From SR-FBR-E99 sp963732365 (GTDB lineage: Bacteria > Bacteroidota > Bacteroidia > Bacteroidales > VadinHA17), in assembly GCA_963732365.1 (NCBI GenBank), contig CAVSZC010000005.1:248001-312000 (forward strand): a DNA stretch of 64,000 bases, in the 5' to 3' direction. Below are positions 1 through 7,023 of this stretch, in pieces. The translations under genes were made by a program, and so were the position numbers. Position 1 is the first letter of the stretch, and each line of letters begins with the position of its first letter. Under the pieces are notes generated by a model. It did no database searches, had not been told where the DNA came from, and was given only the letters and a program-made list of their open reading frames with translations.

Positions 1-610
1 CGAAGACCTCAAGAACAAGCAGCCTCTCGTGAGAGCCGGCAGATGTGCGAAGACTGTTCGTCATCTGAATAGTACGTGTTACGCAGGTGCTGAATCCAAT
101 ACAGTAATCAGTGCCCGGAACATCATTATCCATTGTCTTGGGAATGGCAACCACCTTCACTCCCTGCTTGTAGAGATGGACACCGTAGCTCAGAGTGTCG
201 TCACCCCCTATAGGTATCAGGTAGTCAATGCCCAGCCACTCGAGGTTCTTTATCACCTCGGGAGTAAGGTCATTCATGTCATTCTTGTATGTATCCCTGA
301 GATGCTCAGGAACTGCTGTTTTTGGGACATGACTGGGCCTGGTCCTTGATGTGTGGAGAAACGTGCCGCCGGTTCTGCCGGATTTGTTTACTATATCATC
401 TGTAAGAAGCTGAAAACAGTCGCTGTTATCAACTTTCGGATCTCTGATAATCTCGGTGACACCGGCCCATCCCCTTCGAAGACCGATGACCTTGTAGCCT
501 TCCCTGTTTGCCCTGATGGTGACTGCCCTGATTGCCGGATTAAGACCCGGCACATCACCGCCGCCAGTAAGGATCCCGATTACACCCTTGATTTTCTTCT
601 GATTTACCAT
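1..610 (-). CDS. pfp: 6-phosphofructokinase, pyrophosphate-type signature (partial, 3' end missing)
   Basis: The N-terminal 203 codons are present; the gene runs off the left edge. It should phosphorylate fructose 6-phosphate to the 1,6-bisphosphate in glycolysis. The start is the ATG at 610, giving MVNQKKIKGVIGILTGGGDV with the phosphate-loop glycines near residues 15-17. Two substrate-specificity positions can be read: the second motif is GGDDT rather than the GGDGS of ATP enzymes, and the third is PKTMDND rather than PGTIDND. Asp and Lys at these two positions are the known signature of PPi-using or mixed PFKs. I therefore infer diphosphate-dependent, possibly reversible, activity, but many databases would simply call it 6-phosphofructokinase. 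The family is sure; the phosphoryl donor is an inference. Confidence 0.9.
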   Translation of the reverse strand, partial: MVNQKKIKGVIGILTGGGDVPGLNPAIRAVTIRANREGYKVIGLRRGWAGVTEIIRDPKVDNSDCFQLLTDDIVNKSGRTGGTFLHTSRTRPSHVPKTAVPEHLRDTYKNDMNDLTPEVIKNLEWLGIDYLIPIGGDDTLSYGVHLYKQGVKVVAIPKTMDNDVPGTDYCIGFSTCVTRTIQMTNSLRTSAGSHERLLVLEVF

Positions 611-707
611 TTTGCGTTACTGTTTGTGAGGTTTAAATGCAGGCGGTAAAAGTAGAACATTTCAAAATCATATCAAAAGAAGACTCAACGGCTCCTTAAT
701 TTTTTAA

Positions 708-715
708 TATTTTTG
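708..715 (+). promoter_or_regulatory. Bacteroidota -7 box (TATTTTTG) for the Cys-rich protein gene
   Basis: TATTTTTG matches the TAnnTTTG consensus of the Bacteroidota primary sigma factor and lies 11 bases before the ATG at 727. The leader would be very short (about 5 bases). I see no convincing -33 TTTG. Confidence 0.4.
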
Positions 716-726
716 AAGAAAAAGGA

Positions 727-1149
727 ATGGAAAAAAAAGAGGCTGCCCTACGCTATTTTCGGGCCGGGTATAATTGCGCACAGTCGGTGGTTCTTGCCTG
801 CGCCGGAGAGAGAGAGGATCTCACCAGGGCAGCTGCAGCATTTGGCGGAGGAATGGGAAGACTGCAGAAAACCTGCGGTGCAGTTACAGGGGCTTATATC
901 TGTTTCGGAGTTAACTGGGCTTCACCCGGATTGCCGGACGAGGAGGATAAGCTGAGGGTCTATGAAAGGGTCAGAAGCTTAAACAGGTTGTTCAGGGAAA
1001 GGAATGGAACAGACATCTGTTCAGAGCTGCTGGGCGAGGACCTGAACACCGATGAAGGAAGAGCCAGGATAAAAGAACTGCATCTTAATGAAAAGGTTTG
1101 TGAGAAGTGCATCACAGATGCCATAGAGATAATTGAAGGTCTGGGGTAA
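727..1149 (+). CDS. C_GCAxxG_C_C family protein (putative redox protein)
   Basis: This 140-residue soluble protein belongs to the C_GCAxxG_C_C family, whose members carry a conserved Cys pattern and are presumed to act in electron transfer or thiol chemistry. Their exact reaction is not established. Visible motifs are Cys17 in YNCAQSV, the signature Cys50-Gly51-Ala52-x-x-Gly, Cys59, Cys98, and a C-terminal C-x2-C pair at 125 and 128. No signal peptide or membrane segment is seen. The next gene (epimerase) starts 3 bases after the stop, so the two are probably co-transcribed. A second in-frame-shifted open frame overlapping the start is not coding. The family call is strong; the function is unknown. 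Confidence 0.85.
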   Translation: MEKKEAALRYFRAGYNCAQSVVLACAGEREDLTRAAAAFGGGMGRLQKTCGAVTGAYICFGVNWASPGLPDEEDKLRVYERVRSLNRLFRERNGTDICSELLGEDLNTDEGRARIKELHLNEKVCEKCITDAIEIIEGLG

Positions 1150-1152
1150 ATT

Positions 1153-2052
1153 ATGCAAAGGGTTGTAATCACAGGCGCCGGCGGACTGATAGGCTCAAGG
1201 CTGAGCGAGATGCTCTCGGATGAGGGTTATGATGTTGTTCACCTTACCCGCAGCAGGAAAAAAGGTGACAAATACAAATCATTCATGTGGGACCCGGAGG
1301 CGGGCATCTGTGATGCAGATGCTTTCAATGCGGGCGATATTATAATTCATCTTGCCGGTGCCAATATCGGAGAAAAGCGATGGAGCCCCGCACGAAAGCG
1401 GGAGATTCTTGACAGCCGGATTAAAACGGCAGGGCTGCTCTCTGCCTCAACCGTTTCGAAGGGTATTTTTCCATCGGCCTTTATCTCTGCTTCAGCAACT
1501 GGGATTTATGGCTCAGTCATCTCACAGAGGATTTTTACCGAGAGTGATACCCCGGCTGTCGATTTTCTTGGTGATACGTGCAGGTTATGGGAGGCAGCCG
1601 CTGATCCGTTCGAAGCAGCAGACGTCAGGGTCGTTAAGGTAAGAACCTCTGTGGTGCTTGCCCATCGGGGGTCAGCGCTGTCTAAGCTCAGAGCCTCTGC
1701 AGCGGCAGGATTGATCATAAGATTTGCTCCGGGCAACCAGTTCTTCCCATGGATACATATTGATGACCTGTGCATGGTCTACATGAAGGCTGTCACTGAT
1801 GCCGGAATGGCAGGTGTTTACAATGCAACCTCACCTGAGCATATTACGCATGACATGCTTATGAGAGATATTGCGAAACAGACACGCCTTCCGGTGTTTC
1901 TTCCCCGCATACCGGAGTGGCTTACCCGCCTGATTCTCGGGGAGATGTCCGTGGTCATCACCACCGGCAGCCGTGTCTCCTGTGACAGGCTGATCGTTTC
2001 AGGCTTTGAATTCAGATATCCTGATATCAGGTCTGCCCTGAAAGCCTGCTGA
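1153..2052 (+). CDS. TIGR01777-type NAD(P)-dependent epimerase/nucleotide-sugar SDR
   Basis: This 299-residue extended short-chain dehydrogenase belongs to the YfcH/SDR39U1 group. The N-terminus begins with the Rossmann dinucleotide loop (VVITGAGGLIGSRL, glycines at 8, 10, 11 and 14). HLAGANIGEKRW near residue 66 is typical of the TIGR01777 subgroup, as is SASATGIYG near residue 115, which contains the active-site Tyr. The C-terminal part resembles the DUF1731 extension of these proteins (RVSCDRLIVSGFEFRYPD). The substrate is not known for the family. It begins 3 bases after the Cys-rich gene and ends 2 bases before the convergent pmbA-like gene. Confidence 0.88.
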   Translation: MQRVVITGAGGLIGSRLSEMLSDEGYDVVHLTRSRKKGDKYKSFMWDPEAGICDADAFNAGDIIIHLAGANIGEKRWSPARKREILDSRIKTAGLLSASTVSKGIFPSAFISASATGIYGSVISQRIFTESDTPAVDFLGDTCRLWEAAADPFEAADVRVVKVRTSVVLAHRGSALSKLRASAAAGLIIRFAPGNQFFPWIHIDDLCMVYMKAVTDAGMAGVYNATSPEHITHDMLMRDIAKQTRLPVFLPRIPEWLTRLILGEMSVVITTGSRVSCDRLIVSGFEFRYPDIRSALKAC

Positions 2053-2054
2053 TG

Positions 2055-3398
2055 CTATTTCCCGCCTATCTGCATATCAATAACGCGGAAGGTAGGGGCA
2101 GCAAACGACCTGTTCATGTCAATGTCATTCCCCATCATGTCAATGCCGTTGAGGATAGCATCTGCGCTGCCAGCTATCGTTACCCCCTCCACAGGAAAGA
2201 GTATTTCTCCCTTTTCTATCCAGAACCCTGATGCACCGCCGCTGAAATTTCCGCTTACCGCATCAATGCCATACCCTGTCACTCCCTTGAGCAGCAGTCC
2301 TTTATCTGTTGCGGTGATGATTTCGTTACGGTTATGGGTGCCCGTTGCCAGGGAAAGATGATGTGTTCCGATGCCAGGCAGGGAATTATATCCGTTCCTT
2401 GAAGCGTTTCCGGTGCTTTCTGTACCTGCCCTTTTGGCTGCAATTGTATTATAGATGAATCCGTTTACAACACCCTTATCAAGCAGGGCTCGCTTTTGCG
2501 TGGGTACTCCTTCACCGTCAAACGGAGCTGAGCCGAGTGCTCTGGGTCGCGTCCCGTCATCAATGACAGTTAAGATGGGAGAGGCTACCTTCATTCCCAT
2601 TGAATTAGCCAGGAAACTTGCACCTTGCAAAACACGTTCTCCGTTAAGGGCGGCAATAACACCCCGTAGCAATGAGCCTGCAACGTCAGGGTCAAATATT
2701 ACAGCTGCTCTCTGAGTCTTTATCATCTGCGTATCGAGCATCTCCCATGCTTTCTGTGAGGCTGTTGCCGCAATCTGTTCCGCAGGCAGAAGGTCGCTGA
2801 AGAAACGCCTTGAACAGTACTCGCCGCCTGTCTTCTTCTGATTGCCTTTCTCAGCAACCACGCTAACGCCCAGAGAGCATCCCGAGGCTCTGTAGTTCTG
2901 GTTAATCCCAGCGGAATTGGAGATAAATATCTCCTCCGTACTCTCGCCATAAGATGAACCGGAGCTTTTCGTTATCCTGGAATCGCTCAGGGCCATTTTT
3001 TCAATCTCAAGCGCCATGGCGATCTTTTTTTCAAGCGTGACTCCGTAAATGTCAGGATCGTAAAGATCATCGACGGCTGTTGCACCTCCCATAGTGGGTA
3101 AAAGGTTAAACTTATCGGGCGAAGTCAGGCGTGCAAATCTTATGGCCATTGCAATAGTATCTTCCATAGCCCTGGAATCAAGGCTGTTGCTGTAGCTGAA
3201 TCCAAGAGCCCCGCCAACTATCACTCGTACTCCTGCACCAACAGAATCAGCCTCCTCAATGGTCTCAATCTCATTATTCAGGATATTTACAGACAGATTA
3301 CGACTGGAGGAAATATAGATCTCTGCTTCGTCAGCTCCCATTTTAAGGGCCTTTGAAACAAGTTTTTCAGCCAGTGATGAATAATTCATTTCTTTCAT
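2055..3398 (-). CDS. PmbA/TldE-like metallopeptidase-related protein
   Basis: This 447-residue member of the TldD/PmbA family is the partner subunit of TldD-type proteases, which process small modified peptides and degrade unfolded substrates. It starts at MKEMNYSSLAEKL with no signal sequence. The family's N-terminal fold (ADEAEIYISSSRNLSVNILNN) and C-terminal glycine-rich barrel are present. The HExxxH zinc motif of TldD is absent, as expected for the PmbA side. It lies 15 bases downstream of the tldD-like gene on the same strand, so the two form an operon. Oddly, the upstream partner carries a Tat lipoprotein signal while this protein has none. Confidence 0.9.
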   Translation of the reverse strand: MKEMNYSSLAEKLVSKALKMGADEAEIYISSSRNLSVNILNNEIETIEEADSVGAGVRVIVGGALGFSYSNSLDSRAMEDTIAMAIRFARLTSPDKFNLLPTMGGATAVDDLYDPDIYGVTLEKKIAMALEIEKMALSDSRITKSSGSSYGESTEEIFISNSAGINQNYRASGCSLGVSVVAEKGNQKKTGGEYCSRRFFSDLLPAEQIAATASQKAWEMLDTQMIKTQRAAVIFDPDVAGSLLRGVIAALNGERVLQGASFLANSMGMKVASPILTVIDDGTRPRALGSAPFDGEGVPTQKRALLDKGVVNGFIYNTIAAKRAGTESTGNASRNGYNSLPGIGTHHLSLATGTHNRNEIITATDKGLLLKGVTGYGIDAVSGNFSGGASGFWIEKGEILFPVEGVTIAGSADAILNGIDMMGNDIDMNRSFAAPTFRVIDMQIGGK

Positions 3399-3413
3399 GG
3401 TTAAATATTTACA

Positions 3414-4946
3414 CTATGCTTTACTGCCACCCACATTAATTCCCCTGATTCTTACAGTCGGCTGTCCGGCTGTCACCTCGGCACTCTGGCCCTTGCCACA
3501 TATACCGGGTCCGAAGGCCAGGTCATTTCCAACTGCATCGATGTTTGAAATCACATCCATGCATGATCCGATCAGTGTTGCCCCCCTGACAGGTCTGGTT
3601 TTCTTACCGTTCTCTATCAGGTAAGCCTCACGGCATGTGAAATTGAACATACCCGTTACAGGATTTACACTTCCGCCGCTCAGGCTCTGAACATAGATCC
3701 CTTTTTTTGTTGAGGAAAGTATATCAGCAGGGTCGGCTGTTCCTTGTGCGATGAAGGTATTGGTCATCCTGGGGATGGGTATAAACCGGAAGCTCTCCCT
3801 GCGGCCGTTGCCTGTGCGTGACAGGTTCAGTTGTTTTGCGCTCAGAATATCTGTCATGTATCCCAGCAGGACGCCGTTCTCGATAAGCACATTGCGCTGT
3901 GCCGGGGTGCCTTCATCGTCGTGATTTATTGTGCCCCGGTAGTTTGCCAGAGTACCGTCATCAATCATGGTAAAGCAGTTGCTTGCCACCTTCTGCCCAA
4001 CCTTTCCTGTGAATGCTCCTATCCCTTTTGCAATGTTGTCAGCTTCCAGCGGATGGCCGACGGCTTCATGAACAAGCACGCCGCCCCAGCCATTCTGCAT
4101 CACCACATCCATGATGCCTGCCGGGGCCTCTTCTGCATCAAGCATGGCAATAGCTTCGCGTGCTGCATTACGTGCCACCTCCTCTGGTGTGACCCTGGAG
4201 AACATCTCAAACCCGCTGTGCATACTAAGGCGCTCACGTGCCATATGCCTTGCCTTGCCGTCAGACGACATGGCCTGGACTATAAAGAAGAGCAACGGCA
4301 GCTCATCACGAAGATAAAGCCCCTCACTGTTTGCTATGACCCTCCCTCTCACTTCGTCATAATAATCAACCATGGTCATTTTTATCCTCGGATCATAGGT
4401 GAGAGCAGCCTGGTCAGCACGTCTTATCATCTCAATGCGCTCTTCATCAACTATGTTGCCCAGGGGCATCTCCACAGTGACAAACGAGCGGTATTCAGAA
4501 TCTTTCAGATCAGCAACAGCCACCGGCGTGCCGTTTCCTGCAACATAAGAGGCAACCTCCGCCGCACGCATCAGCTTCTCCTCCGTTATTTCGTCGGTAT
4601 AAGCATACCCGGTCTTGTTGCCACAGACGACCCTGACCCCGGCACCCTGGCTGATTCCGTAGAGACCGCTCCTGAACATCGACTCTTCCATGACTATCTG
4701 CTTTGAGACACGGCTCTCAATATATACTTCTGAAAAGTCACCCCCCTTCTCAAGGGCTTTTTTAAGCACCCTCGATATCAGGGCCCTGTCGGTGTCAAGC
4801 ACAGTCATCGCCTCTGATCCGGAACTGCAGGATGTAAGTGGCGCCAGAAGTGCCGGTGTGGCGGCAACTGCTACACCGCCCTTCATAGATAGTTCAACAA
4901 ATCTCCTTCTCGTGATATCGTGAAAGGAAAAGCGCTGCAATTTCAT
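3414..4946 (-). CDS. TldD-like metalloprotease with Tat/lipoprotein signal
   Basis: This 510-residue TldD family zinc protease has the HExxxH motif (HEAVGH, residues 293-298) in the usual GWGGVLVHE context. The N-terminus departs from classical cytosolic TldD. It reads HDITRRRFVELSMKGG, a full twin-arginine motif (T-R-R-x-F), then a hydrophobic Ala/Leu stretch, and ends in LTSC, a lipobox-like Cys near residue 40. I infer export by Tat and possible lipid anchoring. The downstream pmbA-like gene is the natural partner. The start ATG at 4946 is supported by a GGAGG 7 bases upstream, which is unusual for this lineage. Confidence 0.9.
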   Translation of the reverse strand: MKLQRFSFHDITRRRFVELSMKGGVAVAATPALLAPLTSCSSGSEAMTVLDTDRALISRVLKKALEKGGDFSEVYIESRVSKQIVMEESMFRSGLYGISQGAGVRVVCGNKTGYAYTDEITEEKLMRAAEVASYVAGNGTPVAVADLKDSEYRSFVTVEMPLGNIVDEERIEMIRRADQAALTYDPRIKMTMVDYYDEVRGRVIANSEGLYLRDELPLLFFIVQAMSSDGKARHMARERLSMHSGFEMFSRVTPEEVARNAAREAIAMLDAEEAPAGIMDVVMQNGWGGVLVHEAVGHPLEADNIAKGIGAFTGKVGQKVASNCFTMIDDGTLANYRGTINHDDEGTPAQRNVLIENGVLLGYMTDILSAKQLNLSRTGNGRRESFRFIPIPRMTNTFIAQGTADPADILSSTKKGIYVQSLSGGSVNPVTGMFNFTCREAYLIENGKKTRPVRGATLIGSCMDVISNIDAVGNDLAFGPGICGKGQSAEVTAGQPTVRIRGINVGGSKA

Positions 4947-4953
4947 AGTTTGT

Positions 4954-4958
4954 CCTCC
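4954..4958 (-). promoter_or_regulatory. Shine-Dalgarno GGAGG before the tldD-like gene
   Basis: GGAGG on the minus strand sits 7 bases before the ATG at 4946 and fixes that start, which keeps the twin-arginine signal in the protein. Strong Shine-Dalgarno sequences are uncommon in Bacteroidota. Confidence 0.6.
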
Positions 4959-4985
4959 ATGTTTTATGAATCTCTAAAATATGTA

Positions 4986-6899
4986 TTATTTGATAATAAA
5001 ATCCATTCCCTCAAGCTTTCCTGCACGGGTGGTCAGTACCGAGGCCCTCCCTTTAACTTCTGCATTGTCGAAGACCCTGATGGTGAATGTCGCCTCATTC
5101 ACTGCACCACCGTCGGTATATCCTGTTTTTACTGAGATATAGTCAGCCCTTCCTGTCTCCTCGTCATACATCATCATCCCCTCGCGCTGGCGCACGACAG
5201 GCTTCGGATCAAGAATCCTGAATAAGGCTTTTTCTCCGGCGGGTTTTTCAAGAGTGATCCGCACCTCATCAGGCCTTACTATTTTCACGAGATGAGCCTG
5301 CTTAAGCGCTGTGGGAAGCTTGCCGGTGTTTCTGTATCTTATTGTCAACTCGTAATCGACAGAATCGCCCTTGTGTTTCTTTATCCTCTTAACCTCTGTG
5401 TCCTCCCACCGTATCAATGGCAGGTGTTTTGTCATTTCGAGATTGAAGAGTGCCTGTTTGGAGGCCCACTCCTCAAGATGGGCTGCGGGAGCGTTCTGGC
5501 TGAAGAATTTCGGGTCGAACCCGCCAACCTCGACACTGTCAAGCGAAGGATGCTTGATTGTCTTCCACTCTATAAATCCAAGCCCGTTGTTCTCGAGATC
5601 ATCCCATGCAAGGTTGTCTGTCTGGTCGATGTCGCCGTCACCGTCATAATCCCTGAACCTGCCTCCGTTCCATAGTTCATCGCCATACCATATCGCTCCG
5701 AAGTACCAGTAACCGAAGTCAGGGCCGTGACCGAACAGAGGCTCGCCGTTGCCATAGTCATTGTACACGTCGCCTGCTTTTTCGTATCCGGTGATCGATT
5801 TGCCAAGTGCATCAAAGGTGGTATACCATTTCAGATCCTCGGGATACATTCTCTCTTCAGAAGGTGAGGTGGACGGTGGTCTGAGGTGCATCGGCACCCT
5901 GGTGTCCATCGAGTTGACTACATAAATGTTCGGATGGGTCAGCAGGAAGGAGAAGACAGCTCTCGTCTCCGGTTCACTGAGCGGATACTCTCCCGCACCT
6001 CTCTGGGTAAAGCCCCTTCCTGTCGCCTCATTCTCTGGCCTCCAGTTCTCAGGGTAATTCCTGTGGAGGTCGAGGCCTCCTATGCCGTCTTCATTTGTAC
6101 GGCCATCATTATCGTTGTCAACACCCTCAGGGGAGGTGGAGTATATCCCCTCTCCTTTGGGTACCCGTTTCATTATCCTGCCTGTACTGTCGGAGGGGTC
6201 GGGTAGCATGGTGCCGTTTATACTGTCTTTCCATCTCATTGTCAATATCATCCCGTCACCGTCAAGGTCTTCCGGGGGGTCTTCATCAAGCAATCCGTCG
6301 CCGTCGGTGTCATGGGGTTTTACCGTGCTCCTGTTGCTCTGGGCAGTAAGCATATAGAGGTTGTGGCCGTCAGGGTTGTTTACCGGCCTGAGATATATTG
6401 CGAAATTGTCGAGCAGTGCGGTTATTTCCGGGTCATTGCCGTAACCCTCAACGAGGTGCCTTGCGAGCCAGAGAACCGATTCAGCGCTGGTCACCTCACC
6501 GCTGTGCCTGTTGCCCTCAAAGAAGGCTGCAGGCTTATCGGTGTCAGCCCCGGTCTTTTTGTTTGTAAGGGTCATCTGCATTACAGCCCTCCCCTCGTAA
6601 CTGCGACCGATCTCATACAGCGAAACGATGTCAGGATAAGCATCTGCCCACCTTTTCATCCAGTGGTATATTACATCCGCTGAATGAAACCTGTCGAAGG
6701 AGAGTTCCTCTCCGGGCTCATATTCAACAGATGAGAGGCGTACGCGGGGAAAGAAGCTTATCCCATGCCTGTAACCGCTCACTGTGTAAAAAGCTGTATC
6801 GCTGTCATTACCTGACAGCGTACCATCCTGCGCACTGAGGGTTGCTGCAATGACCATAAACTGCAGTGCAAAAAGGGTTGCGAGTGTTTTCATAGGCAA
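4986..6899 (-). CDS. Secreted M14 family zinc carboxypeptidase
   Basis: This 637-residue exported peptidase has a signal peptide at residues 1 to about 23 (hydrophobic core ending TLSAQ). The M14 zinc motif HxxE is at His132-Glu135 (GNRHSGE), followed by the RPVNNPDGHN stretch and the substrate-binding GGLDLHRNYPENW near 275-287. Two Asp/Gly-rich segments (DTDGDGLLDED near 197 and DNDNDGRTNEDG near 261) look like calcium-binding loops. The place where the third zinc His is expected, before LRPPS, reads NSMDTRVPMHLRPP with Asp332 in the likely ligand position. Catalytic competence is thus less certain. It stands alone with a 124-base gap upstream. Confidence 0.87.
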   Translation of the reverse strand: MPMKTLATLFALQFMVIAATLSAQDGTLSGNDSDTAFYTVSGYRHGISFFPRVRLSSVEYEPGEELSFDRFHSADVIYHWMKRWADAYPDIVSLYEIGRSYEGRAVMQMTLTNKKTGADTDKPAAFFEGNRHSGEVTSAESVLWLARHLVEGYGNDPEITALLDNFAIYLRPVNNPDGHNLYMLTAQSNRSTVKPHDTDGDGLLDEDPPEDLDGDGMILTMRWKDSINGTMLPDPSDSTGRIMKRVPKGEGIYSTSPEGVDNDNDGRTNEDGIGGLDLHRNYPENWRPENEATGRGFTQRGAGEYPLSEPETRAVFSFLLTHPNIYVVNSMDTRVPMHLRPPSTSPSEERMYPEDLKWYTTFDALGKSITGYEKAGDVYNDYGNGEPLFGHGPDFGYWYFGAIWYGDELWNGGRFRDYDGDGDIDQTDNLAWDDLENNGLGFIEWKTIKHPSLDSVEVGGFDPKFFSQNAPAAHLEEWASKQALFNLEMTKHLPLIRWEDTEVKRIKKHKGDSVDYELTIRYRNTGKLPTALKQAHLVKIVRPDEVRITLEKPAGEKALFRILDPKPVVRQREGMMMYDEETGRADYISVKTGYTDGGAVNEATFTIRVFDNAEVKGRASVLTTRAGKLEGMDFIIK

Positions 6900-7023
6900 G
6901 ATATAAGAGGGGGAAATTTCGGAATTATTTTTCTGTATATGAAAGAATTACAAATGTTTTTCAGCAGAAGCAAATCCGAAGGCCAGATTCAGGGAGGGGG
7001 GTGACTTTTAGTACAGCACAAAC

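Noticed and set aside
4235..4240. Other CACGTG sites (4235, 20851, 21392, 48964, 58623) as parS
   Set aside because: They lack the flanking GTT and AAC arms; only the CACGTG core is shared.
3831..4706. A 291-codon open frame on the plus strand across the tldD-like gene
   Set aside because: It lies wholly inside the well-supported minus-strand gene, has no family motif and no ribosome-binding or -7 signal; it is a shadow frame.
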